Of a DNA stretch of 64,000 nucleotides, positions 1 through 18,343 are shown one piece after another (the stretch's first letter is position 1; each line of letters begins with the position of its first letter). The position numbers and the translations under genes are program-made. The DNA comes from Lantana camara. Lineage: Eukaryota; Streptophyta; Magnoliopsida; Lamiales; Verbenaceae. The notes under the pieces are model-generated. The model saw only the letters and a program-made list of their open reading frames with translations, ran no database searches and was not told where the DNA came from. The stretch covers positions 21,721,001 to 21,785,000 of the forward strand of contig CM074856.1 in assembly GCA_037501455.1 (NCBI GenBank), written 5' to 3'.

Positions 1-655
1 GAGACCACTGTTGAAGGAGCGGGTAGGAGTAATTAGCCCCCGACTCATTCTTTAAATTTGAACCAGGGTTGAGGGGTCGCGCCTCTCTTCCCCAAATGGC
101 AAACGTTGGATTGAATTTGACTTTGAATTGTACTCGCTGAGCTAGTTTGGATTTCAATATGATTTAGGCTCGTGAAATGGGAGTGGACTTATAATTTCTA
201 AAATTTGTTGATTTTGGCCTTCGGCCTTAACCTTTTCTATATATCTATTATTACGGGAGAAAATGTTTTAGATTGCAAATTCCTGAGTTCAAGTTATCTG
301 AAAAGGGCCCTAAAGTGCCCTAATTGCACTTTAGGCTCAAAACTTTCACAAATTGCAAATAGGTCAAAGACCTTAATCAAATAAACCCCAAATCATATAA
401 TCGACACATAAACAAGTTCATAAGACATATATTTCAAGTATTTCACATATTCACCAAGTCCGAAAATCGAATTCAAAGTCAAACGGATCATATTCGGAGT
501 CAAAGCGCATGTAAATCAAAGTTCAAGTATAAAAGCATTCATATTCAACATATATCATAAAATCATTTATATAAAAGCATAAATAAATAATTTAAATGCA
601 CATATAGCTCACACGTGACGTTATACCTGTACGGTCGAATGGACGAGACGTCACA
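1..655 (-). mobile_element. Chromovirus-type gypsy LTR, 5' part, cut by window edge
   Basis: Read on the minus strand, the sequence from 655 starts TGTGACGTCTCG and soon has CAGGTATAACGTCAC, matching the start of the LTR at 19951 (TGTGACGCCCCG then CAGGTATAACGTCAC). The block at about 290-400 resembles the block at 16020-16140 of another LTR of this type. Bases 1 to about 110 are similar to 27790-27870 of a related LTR but in the opposite orientation to the rest, so the piece is rearranged. The rest of the element lies outside the window. No coding sequence is seen. Confidence 0.6.
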
Positions 656-956
656 GATACTGTATTAGACATATAGAAAATTTTGAAAAAAAATATATCA
701 CTGTATATGTATTAATTTGTATTCGTATCAATAAATCATAATTTAAATATTTACTCAGAGTCAAGAGAGTGGCATATATTATACTTTTTCTGATAATAAC
801 TGCATCTTAATCACTCACACTAGTGCTGCTAGAGAGCACTTGCAACTAGTGCCTAAACATGCTATAAGATCACACATTAGACTAAAGAATGCAAATCGTT
901 ACACAACTCAAAACCAAGTAAGAAATATAACTCCACATCTTCCTTTAAGGGTTACA
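656..956. other. 3' flank of the NPF gene
   Basis: About 300 bases between the transporter stop codon and the gypsy LTR. It should hold the 3' UTR and polyadenylation region of the minus-strand gene. I see no convincing AATAAA on that strand and no other feature. Confidence 0.4.
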
Positions 957-7816
<6,860 letters not shown>

Positions 7817-7875
7817 GAGATTGGATTATGTGTTTTATCTCAATGCAAGAAAAAAGATGGTTACAATTTGGTATG

Positions 7876-7884
7876 TATTTATAG
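7876..7884 (-). promoter_or_regulatory. TATA box of the NPF gene
   Basis: The minus strand reads CTATAAATA about 60 bases upstream of the start codon at 7816. That fits a transcription start near 7850 and a short 5' UTR. Confidence 0.6.
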
Positions 7885-8060
7885 TGGGTTGAACAAAAAT
7901 TAGTTTTCTACTTTACTTTAGTGCAGGTGCAGGCAATTATTAATAAAATATTTCTTATTGCCGTTAGTAACTTGCATAGTAGGTTGTACTAAAATTAGTT
8001 TTCTACTTTTCGTTAGTGGTGGCATTAAATTATTTTTTATTGCGGTTGGGAACTTGGGTT
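7878..8060. repeat. Diverged tandem duplication in the NPF promoter
   Basis: Two copies of about 90 bp lie head to tail. Both contain GT[G/A]GGTTG followed by AAAATTAGTTTTCTACTTT, a purine-rich middle, and an ATT(A/T)TTTATTG-like to GGGAACTTG or AGTAACTTG end (about 7883-7974 and 7978-8057). The first copy overlaps the TATA region of the transporter gene. Confidence 0.6.
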
Positions 8061-8093
8061 TGCCACCCAACCCACTCAACTTCTTCCGAACTT

Positions 8094-8262
8094 TGATGCA
8101 CGGATACGAACACGGCGATACGGATATAACACGATACGATTACAGTGATACGAATTTTTTCTTGAATTTCCTACAAAAGGAGTGACGAGCACGGTGTAGG
8201 ATACGAGTGTCTGACAGGACACGACACGACAAAATGATATTTTTAGAAGTGTCCGTGCATCA
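8094..8262. mobile_element. Small GATACG-rich terminal-inverted-repeat element, copy 1
   Basis: A 169-bp unit begins TGATGCACGGA and ends TCCGTGCATCA. Its interior is rich in GATACG and CACGACACGAC motifs. Related units occur at 9355-9500 (inverted) and 11963-12503. No clear target duplication was found, so its superfamily is unassigned. Confidence 0.6.
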
Positions 8263-9354
8263 TAAATGCACAAAGATCTTTACAATCGAAAGAAATGTGT
8301 GATAAGTTTATGAAGCTACTTATCATTTGTAAATATGCTTGTATTATTCAAAATTCTCATTTATTCTAAACTCCCTATCTAACTAAAAATTCTATTTTGT
8401 GTATAAATTTTTCTCAACCTAGTTTGTTTCTCTCTCTTCCTCTGTTTGTCTCTCAACTACGAGTAGAAGAGCGACAACTTCTTCCCATTTTGCGTGACTA
8501 GCCGCGACATATGAGAAGCGGTGACCAAGCAGGCAACTACGATGCATTTTACTACTTAACCAAATTGTAGGTTTAGGACTAAATATTTTTTATTAGGATT
8601 GTTGTGGGTTTGAAATTTTGTTGATTGGGACTTTGAAATGGTCCCAATATGTGATGAGTTTCACGTATAAATAAGGGGTAGTTGTCGGTTTAACAGGAAC
8701 TTGATGTATTTCCAATTCGGGAGAGAATGTCATTGGAAAAGCATTCCTTGGAGCTTGGGTGAACAATGGGTTGAGTTGAACTTCAATATCTTCCATTGTG
8801 ACAAAAATCTTGCAAACATGATCTGATTGTATTTCTTTTATAAATCTACATTGTCAACGTGAGGGCGACAGAGAATCCTACTCAACTTGGGAATTTTTTG
8901 GGGAACAACATTTATTGTTTGTTTATTTTATATTTCAATTTATTGATTCAACCCATAAGTAAAACCTGAAAATGTAAGATCAATAGTTGAAAATAAAATA
9001 AATTACGGAAAAAAAACAATAAATTTTGTTCTCCCAATAATTGATTTTGTTGAACATAAATGGTAAATTGTAGAACACTCCCTAAATATAAAATGTGGAT
9101 TTATTTATGTGGGTTCTCGAACTAGAAATTTAAAATGCACAGTGTTATGTGTTTAGCCAATTTTAATTGTGTTTGTTATTTATTTGATAATTTATAGTCC
9201 TTTCGGCAAACCTATAATCAAGTCATGAGGCCCGTAACCCAATGTCGATATGCATTCATATGAGGTCGGGCAACGGTTGCCGAAATTCTACGGAGAGTGT
9301 GCCGATGGAATTGGAGGGAAATGAATAATTGAAGGTATTGGGTGATATTCTTTC
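8263..9354. other. Intergenic stretch between two inverted small elements
   Basis: About 1.1 kb with no recognised gene. A 67-codon minus-strand frame at 8593-8796 shows no known domain. Because it is bounded by inverted copies of the same repeat, 8094-9500 as a whole could also be one composite element. Confidence 0.4.
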
Positions 9355-9500
9355 TACACACATTAGGATATTCTTCTAAAAATATCATTTTGTCGTGTCG
9401 TGTCGGACATGAGCGTGGAAAATTCAAGAAAAAATTGGTGTCGCCGTATCCATATCGTATCGTGTCGTGTCCGTGTCGCCGTGTCTATATCCGTGCATCA
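9355..9500. mobile_element. Small GATACG-rich terminal-inverted-repeat element, copy 2 (inverted)
   Basis: Reverse-complement relative of copy 1: it ends TCCGTGCATCA at 9500 and shares ATATCATTTTGTCGTGTCGTGTC and AATTCAAGAAAAAATT-type blocks with the complement of 8094-8250. Its left end is degraded. Confidence 0.55.
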
Positions 9501-9504
9501 TAGC

Positions 9505-10285
9505 TGATAAGGATTATTATGATTAGTGTGACTTTTGTGTCGTATTCTTTTGTGGTTTGTCCGTGTCTTGATTATTTTGGTCATATGTATCAGTCAGGGA
9601 AATTCCTCTCTCCTTATTATTTCTCCTTTCTGTAGAGCTTTTTAGCTGTTTGCTGTAGGATGAAGAACGCCAAGGGTTGATTAAAGGAGTGGCTATCTTG
9701 TCTTTGTCCATGATACTTTGGTTTGTTGCCAAGCCACTTTGAAAGTTATTTCTTGCATTAACAAAGTTCTCTAGATCTATGCTCGGATTTCGGGCCAAGT
9801 GATTAATAAGGACAAGTTCTCGGTGGTGTTCCCTGGTAATATCAACCATTCTGTTAGATGCAACCATGCTCGTGACCTTGGCATCGCTCGGGTTTCTCAT
9901 CATCTCGATCAGTCACGTTTAGGATGATAATGCGAGAAGATTTCTTACTACTATTTGTGCTATTTGATGGACTACGAATCATCCTTTAATGAGAGGTAAG
10001 TCAGTGAATCTGGTAGCCATCGCGGGTAAATCGGTGAAGGGAGTAGAAATGGCTCCTTTTGGAGTGGCAGGATGGGAGTTGTTCGATTCGGATGAGGTTG
10101 AACCGTTGTCCTTGCCCCCGGTAGAGAATTGAGCAATGTTGACAACGATTTCAGCCAGGTTCATCTTGTTCGATCCAAGTTGATCCTTCTTAGGCGTCAT
10201 GGAAGTGTTTATGATGATGGATTTGAGATTTTTCGTAGAATGAAGAGATGAGAGGTAGAGATTGTCCCACCGGGCTTGCGAAATT
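9505..10285 (-). pseudogene. Decayed gypsy retroelement leader and gag start
   Basis: Read on the minus strand from about 10285, an LTR-like end (GTGTAAACA) is followed by GCCCGGTGGGAC, a leader wording common just after gypsy LTRs, and then by a short frame that starts MTPKKDQLGSNKMNLAEIV. The frame breaks at several stops and resumes as MMRNPSDAKVTSM (about 9903). No conserved gag domain can be named. It stops at the small inverted-repeat element ending at 9500. Confidence 0.4.
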
Positions 10286-10960
10286 TTGTTTACACAAATT
10301 TTCGTTGATCTGCAATAAATGATTACAAAATACAAGAAAATAGCGAAACAGAGAATTTATTGATTTAACGGTAAAAGAAAGTGTTACAATCTCTGTAAAA
10401 TCCCCTGATTCTTCTCTACTACTAGTGGATTCGAGGGCTTGATGTTTGATCTCGAATCGAACGTAGAACTTGGTAGAATCTGTAGAACTTGACTAGAAGT
10501 GTTGGCTCGTTGCACGGACAGCACTTCGTGAATGCAAGTGGCAATGACTCGAAGATTTAAGAGCTTGAATACCTTTTGCTCTTGAGAATTTGATGATTTG
10601 TTCTTGTGTTGTGGTTTTGTAATATGAACTTGTGACTTTGGAGCCTCTATTTATAGGCTTTCGGTTGTCATTTAGGGTTTCGTGGGCTTGGGCCTGAACT
10701 TGGGCTTGAAGACCACTTCATACTTAATTGGACTTTATTTCATTTAATGAATTATTTGTTTAATCCATTTAACTCAAAGAATAAGAATAAAATTTACAAC
10801 TCTTATCTTGAATTAAATTGTAAGCCCAAATTTATTATGGACTTATAATAAAAAAAAATTAATAATTAATAGCTAATTTACTTGGGCCACTAATTAATAA
10901 TTTATCTTCGAATGTTCGGTGTCAAACACATATTAACGAGGACATCGAAGAGGTTTGGTA
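10286..10960 (-). mobile_element. Gypsy-type LTR fragment with TATA box
   Basis: The minus strand holds GGGCCCAAGCCCACGAAACC-like sequence, CCTATAAATAGAGGC (plus coordinates about 10644-10658) and a long stretch that looks like transcribed R-U5, ending CA at about 10286 just before the leader. The upstream LTR boundary is uncertain. A second LTR was not found, so this is a remnant. Confidence 0.45.
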
Positions 10961-11242
10961 CAGAACCAAAACAGAAAGAGGTTTGATCCAATTATTCATT
11001 TAAATATATATATAGAAACAGTAATGAGTTGTGTGAGGAAATATTAAACTATATATCCGTATATATACATACATACATAAGAAAAATTTCTCAATGTTAG
11101 AAGGGAAATGAGAATCATGAATGTGAGCAACTTGGTGCAAGATTCTGCTTATTGATTGAAAACCATTAAGGCTGGGGAACAGCACAAATAAAGAAAGTTT
11201 TTAGACCCCTTGATAATATAGGTCCGATGTCTTTTCCATGTT

Positions 11243-11580
11243 CCCACCCCCTCCTATTTTCTCATCTATTTTAGTTTTAATCGAGCCATATTATTAAAAT
11301 ATAGAACTTTTTTACAAATGTTAGCTTAATTTTCAAAGATTCCAACAAAAATATTTAGTTAAATTAATATAATACCGCAAAACATTTGGTTAATGTTAAA
11401 CCAACATACGTAAAACCCCATCCCTTCCTATTTTCTCATCTATTTTTGTTCGAGTTGTATTCTTAAAGTGTAGAAATTTCTTTACAAATATTAGCTTAGT
11501 TTTCAAATATTTAAATAAAAAGCATTTAGTTAAATTAGTATTATACCACAAAATATTTTAATTAAACCAACCTAACGCCT
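11243..11580. repeat. Diverged direct repeat, about 170 bp x 2
   Basis: Two neighbouring blocks share CCTATTTTCTCATCTATTTT, a TTTACAAAT.TTAGCTTA stretch and ATTTAGTTAAATTA in the same order. They look like an old tandem duplication of noncoding DNA. Confidence 0.6.
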
Positions 11581-11962
11581 AGCTATTAGATAACACTACC
11601 CGCAGGTTTATGTTTATTTCCTTACATAGTCTACAAATTTATATTTACCAATTACCACATTCTTCCCAATTAAGTCATCCTAATACTGATCGCCTTTTGG
11701 GAATATTGTCAAGAATACAATCTTCCAATCCTTGACTAAGCAATCGGTAATATAATGATGGACGTGGGCATTTTTAGACCAGACAATTGATGCATGTTAC
11801 CTATTTTTTTGCTATGGATGATGATTTACCAGTATAGTCTATATTCAATTGTAGTAAATATTCTTCCACGCTACAAATTTATTTTACCAATTATGCTGTT
11901 GCAATCGATTTTTGAAGATGGAAATAGTTATAAACAATCGTGACTAACTAAATCATGTGGTA
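11581..11962. other. Intergenic, nothing recognised
   Basis: About 380 bases of AT-rich DNA. No gene or repeat structure was identified. Confidence 0.4.
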
Positions 11963-12503
11963 TGATGCACGAATATGGATAAAAACACGATACGATATAA
12001 CGATATAAATTTTTTTTATTTTGAATTTTTTATATGAAAAATGCGGGATGTGATAAGAATGTTTGACGCGATATAATTTTCCAAAATAATATTTTAAAAA
12101 ATGTACATATATTATAACTCAAGTGAAACTTAGTCTGGCAAAACAAGAATCACCTAAAATTGGTCGAGAGGCCAATGTATAGAATATTTTAAAAAATGTA
12201 CATATATTATAACTCAAGTGAAACTTAATCTGGCAAAACAAGAATCACCTAAAATTGGTCGAGAGGCCAATGTATAGCGGATGATTAAGTAATTTAGGAA
12301 TTAGCTAGTCAAACAAATTTAAAATTTTATGGCCGAAATATAGTATTTGAACTTATAATATAATTTGTAAAGTTATTACTTTTAAAAATATAATTTGATC
12401 CTGTCAAACACATGTTAATAAAGTTAAGAAAACTTTATAATATTCTATTAGTGTTTTGTTATGTCCATATTCTTATATCTATTTTTGTGCATCATAATAT
12501 TTA
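11963..12503. mobile_element. GATACG-type small element, copy 3, enlarged
   Basis: It begins TATGATGCACGAATATGG and ends with the complement of TATGATGCACAAAAATAG, and has the ACACGATACGATATAACGATA core seen in copies 1 and 2. It is longer because of an internal 95-bp tandem duplication (12088-12277) and further noncoding sequence. Confidence 0.5.
12088..12277. repeat. 95-bp tandem duplication, nearly identical copies
   Basis: Copies 12088-12182 and 12183-12277 follow each other directly and appear to differ at one base (TTAGTCTGG versus TTAATCTGG), so the duplication is recent. Confidence 0.9.
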
Positions 12504-12960
12504 ACGTATATCATTCATCAACCATCCGACATGAATTTAGGATGACGTGCATACAACATTGAATTTAGAAACATTTTTAACTTTGGGTTTAATTTTTGAA
12601 TTTTAGTATATTACACTTTAAATTGGTAGAAGGTTAGAAATTTGCGTTATTACTTGGGTAAATATTTTCTGCACTTGGAAAGGGTGAGTGTCCGGAAGAA
12701 TTAATTCAAAGTTTAATAGAGGGGAATGCAACGAAAAATTTGAAAAACAGGATTCGCATCACCGAGCACAAACTTTATGTAAATATTGACATGATAATTT
12801 TTTACAAATTACTTTACGTGATATGTATTCAATGCAATAAGATGATATTAAAAGTATTTGTGTATCAAAAAGTATTCATCGGTCATAAACTCCTCAGCAT
12901 TGAATGATCGATGAGAATGTGGGTGAGAAGATTGTTCTTAGTTTTGTCATTGTGGTGACA
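12504..12960. other. Intergenic, nothing recognised
   Basis: No gene, repeat or retroelement domain could be recognised in this stretch. Confidence 0.35.
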
Positions 12961-13230
12961 TCCTGAAAATCTCAACTAAACCACAATATGTATACGTGAC
13001 GATTAGTAAATGGATATGGCAAGTAGTTAATCCAAATAAGAGCAATCAAGATTGCAATGCAGCACAAAGTATAAAATTAGCAAAATTTAATATGCATTTT
13101 GTACTTAGCTTAACAAATCATAATTCAAATGCACGCATAAACAAATTGTCCCATGTCGTTCGACCTAGACAAACACAACTCGACACTAAACTCCAGTTTT
13201 CCAACCTGGGGCTTTGATACCACATTAGAA
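12961..13230 (-). mobile_element. Start of gypsy internal region with tRNA primer-binding site
   Basis: On the minus strand, eight bases after the LTR end at 13231, comes TGGTATCAAAGC (13211-13222). This is one base from the initiator tRNA-Met primer site TGGTATCAGAGC. It shows that the LTR at 13231-16271 is a 5' LTR of a minus-strand element. The rest of the internal region is not recognisable to the left, where the element is truncated. Confidence 0.6.
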
Positions 13231-16200
13231 TGTAGCACCCCGCACGGTGGGTCACCACATCCCCCGCACCAAAGCCCGATCCAAATACAAAATGGAAAAT
13301 TCGTACATGAACCATGAAGTGGCGAACGGGAGACAGATAGACACACTTAAGTTAGACGGTACTTAGACCCTGAATTCAAAATCTAAAATAACAAAATGCC
13401 AGTGTGGAAGCGGAAGCATATAACCATACATAAAATAAACAAGCAGCAGGTGACAGGTTTAACTAGCATAGATACCTAATCCTGAATATCAACAATAGTC
13501 ATAAAACAACGGGTTCAACTATCCTTAGAAACTTGTTTCAAAAATTCATAACATAACCTAAAACATACATACTTTCATACATACTGATCCGAAATACAGA
13601 ATGTGAATGCAGAAAGACTCAAACTTATACAAAAGACTTGGCAGACTCCAAAGACATGACTTAAGCCGCCTAGCTTGAACTCCAAAGCTGAACCTGCACA
13701 CTAAAAACGTTGGGGAGGGAGATGATCAGTTACACTGACTGAGTGGGAGGCTACACACACACACACACTACATATATATAAGGTGAACACAACAAGTTCA
13801 AATCATAAATGTTCATGATCCGGGGATAGTTTTTTTCACACCAAATCATTTGCCCGTGATAATATGTATAAGGGTTGCTTAACAAAACGGAACACCGTTA
13901 CTTAACTCATACATAGCATAACATACGTTCGTATCTTAGCATACCTTAACATATCATTTCATAACTTAACTTATCTAATTAACATACTCCAAATTTTATC
14001 TTAATTACGAATCCATCCCTGTTTCACAAACCATAACAAACAGATAGAATGCTCGGCAGGTACGAGCACAAACTCCAACCTACTCCTCAGAACAGAGCTA
14101 TTCTAACATTTAGCACTTTGGACCCGAAGGTATCAAGAGGTGGCTCCCGTATCAAAATAGTACAAAACAAAACAAAGCTTACATACCATAAAGAACATAT
14201 CATACCAACCTTCTGCGGGTGATAGAAGCGTTGCGCGACCCTAGCTATCCATTACAATAACTGCAGGCCGTGGGCTTCATGATAATCACGCCAGAGGACT
14301 CCATCCCCCAACCAAACCTCCTGGCGGGTTCCAGGTTCATCCTATCATTAGACACTGTGCTCAGGCTCACCCCGACAGCCCGCTATCGCCCCGGGTGTCC
14401 TGACCATAGACTCCGGCCCAACATACAGAACAGAGCAAAACAGATCATATCGTATCATAACATAACCCTCTACATATCTTATCGCAACATATTTATCATA
14501 CCTTACCTTGAACAGCTATACTTTACATACCTCTCTGTGTCATTACAGAACATATCCTTTACTTGTAGCGCTCGGCTAATACGATGCACACGGTTTGAAG
14601 CATAGCTCAATGTTGAAAAACATAACAAAACAAAACATAACAATCGTACATACGCTTGTACATAGCGTATCATACTTTCAAACTTATGAAAAAATCATAA
14701 AAATACTTATCACGCACACATTTACTTATACATAGGAGTTATTAAACCACATGTATTAAAAAATCGAGCACGTTGAATTAGGGTCATAACTAATAAACCT
14801 AACCTCACCATACACCGACGAAGCCTAAGACCAAACGGTTGATTCACCCTGAAATCAACACTACTAACGAAATACCGCCCCGGTTGCTCCTAGACAAACT
14901 GAATACAAAAACAAGACTTAGACTCAAGAATGAACCATATAGACGCATGGCAGTACATGGACATACAAATGATGCAATGCAAGTAACAAATGTTCATACA
15001 TTAAGCAATTACGTATACATAGCAAGTCTTCACGTCAAAACATACCATATAAACACACAACACATCAATTAAACACATAACATATCATTTCACATCATAA
15101 CATATCAATTCATATGCATTCATAATCATAAAACATGTTAGAAACAAGACCAGGGAGGAAAAAGGCTAACAAAGCAACTTAACGGAGTAGAACGGACCAC
15201 AAACAGCCCTCTGGGGGCCTGAACGACCATTCAGGCCACCCCCTTTACAAGGCCGAACGGCTGTTCTGGAGTACAGAACTTCTCGTCAAGACCAAACGAT
15301 CGCTCTTGGCCTCAAGACAAAACTCAGAATGTCCATTTTGAGTCTCGGCGCCAAATAACCTGAACCTGTAATCGGCCATTCGGACAAACATGCATAAATG
15401 CGAACAGCCGTTCTCGCCTGGTTCAGTTGAAAAGAAGCAAAACAACAGCAATAGACGATGAAGGCAACAACCAAGCAACAAGAAGCAGCAACACCATAAC
15501 CACAAAACCACTAAAATTCACACCATGAAACATATATAATATCGAGAACATGTATATATACATTAGAACTCAAGAATTGAACTTAAATACACAAAACTCC
15601 CAACCTTTACTATTTATCTTCTTTCCCAACGAACCACAAAATCAAGCATTCAAGGTACGAAATAGGTATTAAAACAAAGCCCATAATGAGAGGAATTTAA
15701 ATCTTACCTCGGATCGTTGATGGAACGGTTGGAAGTTGCTAGTTTGAGCTCCAAAGCTTGAAGGCCAAATGAGGGGTTTCTCTTCCCTCTTTCTTACTTT
15801 TGTGGGACTGCTGAAATGAAGAAAAGAGAGGAGCAATTCAGTCCTAAAAACGGCTGAATTGGGGTCTGTCAAACAGGTCGGGTTAAATGGGATCTGGTCC
15901 GTTCGGATAGAATTTTACAACGGTAGGACGATCAAATGGTTTCGAAAAAATATAAGGTCAATTCCATCTGATCCGAATCATCGAAACTTACCAAATGGCA
16001 AAGTCAGAATTCAAATCCGAATTCCTGAGCTCAAATTAGTCGAAAACGGATCAAAAATCCTAATTACAATTAGGTCCCTGAACTTTCAAAAATGGACAAT
16101 TGAGCCCAAACACATTTTAATTAAATTCTAAATCACCAAATAACATGAAATTAAATTCACATTAACATGTAGAGAATGCGAACATCATAATTCACATAAT

Positions 16201-16271
16201 TAGAATTAAAATAATAAAAATACGATAAAAAAGACGGGGCATCATAGATATAGATCTAAAAGGGTGTCACA
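13231..16271 (-). mobile_element. Chromovirus-type (Tekay-like) 5' LTR, about 3.0 kb
   Basis: On the minus strand it ends GGGGTGCTACA, preceded by GGGGGATGTGGTGACCCACC. The same ending closes the LTRs at 23355 and 28610. Its start is either TGTGACACCC at 16271 or TGATGCCCCGTC at 16244, since a 27-bp insert-like block separates the two candidates. Long LTRs of this layout are typical of Tekay/Del chromoviruses (inference). No long coding frame. It interrupts an older copia LTR that resumes at 16272. Confidence 0.65.
15196..15440. repeat. Array of short inverted repeats inside the LTR
   Basis: Hairpin-forming units occur every few dozen bases: GGCCTGAA/TTCAGGCC at 15216-15237 (perfect 8-bp arms, 6-base loop), TTCTG/CAGAA near 15260-15280, ACTCAgAATG/CATTtTGAGT at 15322-15343, and GCGAAC/GTTCtCGC near 15400. 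The array lies about 0.85-1.05 kb from the LTR start on the element strand. Confidence 0.65.
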
Positions 16272-16550
16272 GTCGTATTATGACTTATGTTGGGAATATA
16301 GAAGTGGCACATGGAGGTAGATGAGATCAAGAAAGGACCTACACTTGTTGATAGCAAGAAAGATTTTCTATTGCATTAGTTGTTCATGTGCCATCATGAA
16401 ATCCATGGCCAAGGTAGTGGATCGAAATTAAAAACGGATTTTCTTGGATTGAGATCAAAAGGAGATGAAACAAACTTAGCTTTAAAATTTAGATTATTAG
16501 GAATCTGATTATTCCCATGTCCTTGACTTCAATTAGGAAATGGACTAGTG

Positions 16551-18003
16551 TTGTATGTTTTACTTAAGTTAAAACCAATCGTGCAAGTATACACTTGATA
16601 TACGCGTAGCACAATAGGATCGTACCCACAGGGAAGGGAAATCAATCACTACTTAATATCTATTTCTAATCTAAAGACCGAAAGAATTCACGTTGTTATT
16701 TCTAGCTACTAGAATAACATTGAGATAATTAACTCTAAGAAAACACAAATAACAAACTTAAACACGGATTGAACTCAGTAGACTAAATAGGCAGGGGAAG
16801 CAATGACTTATGCCTCTATGATTCAATAAAATACTTGGTTGACAAGTGCAATTCTACAACCTAGTCACTTATATATGAATTATCCTCTCTCAAGGTATAA
16901 CAGTGTATTTAATCAAGCTCAACGTTACTCTGCAATCATCAATGTATTAATTGAACCGACAAGACCAAGACTAGTGCAATTCCTATTCTAGCGGCTTGGC
17001 ATGGAATAAGATTTACTGTTGTATAGACCAGAACTAAATCTCTTTGCATTCATACAATCTACTAGTTATGAAAACCTTCTCAATTACTATTAACCTCTCG
17101 ATTCTCAAGTAATTCTAGATTATGCTAAGGGTGATCAGGCCTTCACAATTCAATGCAAACTAGTTTTCATACTAAGAATTAGCACAAGTCATTCAAGCAT
17201 CATATCAAATACATTTAAGACATTCATGATCACTCCCCTAGCCCTAGGGGTTTAGCTACTCATAATTAAAGCAAAACTTATAAAACTAAAGTAAGCTGCA
17301 TTAAGGGAATTCATGTTCATCAAATAAAGACAAGGTCTCAAAAACAAACTCATCAACATTCAGTAAAAATCTGGAAAAGCGAATCTAGCATAATACTACT
17401 TAAACTTAAACTCAAAGGAATTAGTTTGATAATCGAAGCAGTAAACAAACAGAAAAACCAAAATTGTTAAAGAACTCGATCATTTCGTCTTCTCGAAATT
17501 CTTTGAACAACTCTTCAAAACTCTAGAACTTCTCTCCTAAGGCTAGGTCACGAACGGAAAAAGAACTCCCACAAAAAGACTCCAAAACGCACTTAGATAG
17601 CAACCCTAAATTTTGTCTCGCCGCCCTAGGTAATGGGCGTTACCTATCTATGTGCAATTATCGTTAACCCCCGTTACGGCCTTGAAATCGCAATAACACT
17701 TTATAAGTGGTAACGGACGTTACCACTTCCCTGCTGCCTAGGGGTAACGGGCGTTACCCCTCTGATTCGTTAAAGGCTTTGCTCCTGTGTCTGTTAACGG
17801 GGGTTAACCTCTTTGTTCTTCTAAGGAGTAATGGGAGTTACTCATTTTTCCTCCAAAAATGCGTGAATTCGCCTTGGAACGCCGTTTCTCATCTCCAACT
17901 CAATAATTACCTAAATGGAGCAAAATAAACACATAAACGCATCAAACGGTACACAATTATAGTCTTGTCAATGCTAATATTCATGCAAATTTCACACTCA
18001 ACA
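16551..18003. mobile_element. 1.45-kb insertion in copia LTR, retroelement-like, family uncertain
   Basis: Flanked by the direct repeat ACTAGTG at 16544-16550 and 18004-18010. Removing the insert restores the copia LTR reading GGACTAGTGGGTGGATTGTATCTC. It contains CGTGCAAGTATACACTTGA and GATCGTACCCACAGGGAAG, wording often seen in noncoding parts of plant LTR elements, and no recognisable domain. It could be a solo LTR with altered ends or a nonautonomous element. Confidence 0.5.
17629..17843. repeat. Array of GTAACGGGCGTTAC-type palindromes
   Basis: Six inverted repeats follow at 34-52 base spacing: GGTAATGGGCGTTACC (17629), GTTAACCCCCGTTAC (17663), GGTAACGGACGTTACC (17709), GGGGTAACGGGCGTTACCCC (17741, 9-bp arms), GTTAACGGGGGTTAAC (17793) and GAGTAATGGGAGTTACTC (17826). 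All keep a G+C-rich centre flanked by TAAC/GTTA arms, while the linkers differ. Confidence 0.85.
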
Positions 18004-18343
18004 ACTAGTGGGTGGATTGTATCTCACAAATATCATTGATCGAAAGGTTCCTCAAATTTATTCGTTATTTGGTTCGGAGTCACGCACCTGTTGCAAGACT
18101 ATGATCATGTGATATATAAGCTAATTAATTAATAAGTTATTAATTAATTAGACTTAATGGTATCTAAATAATGAATCTAAAGTGCCACACACAAATGCTA
18201 GACTGAGAGGGTATTGTTGGAAAGATTAAAGAATTGCTCGAAATAAGACCAGATATTGGGTGTGAGCTACGTTTTAGGCGTGTGGTCCAATTAAGCAATT
18301 GGACCATGTACATGTGCCCCATATCATGCGCAACGACAGGATG

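Larger units (their letters stand above)
16272..18343 (+). mobile_element. Copia LTR remnant (5' side of an old element), interrupted
   Basis: It matches the complement of the copia LTR at 51096-52963: AAGTGGCACATG, AAAGGACCTACACTTG, CATGGCCAAGG, GGATTGTATCTCACA, then TAATTAATTAATAAG and GTGTGGTCC in the same order. A 1.45-kb insert sits at 16551-18003. The start is missing where the gypsy LTR begins, and the end breaks off at about 18343 against gypsy gag sequence. Confidence 0.6.

Noticed and set aside
8593..8796. 67-codon minus frame
   Set aside because: No domain, inside a stretch bounded by inverted small elements; not enough support.
17629..17843. CRISPR-like array
   Set aside because: Palindromic repeats with unique spacers look superficially similar, but units are 15-20 bp and degenerate, and the host is a plant.
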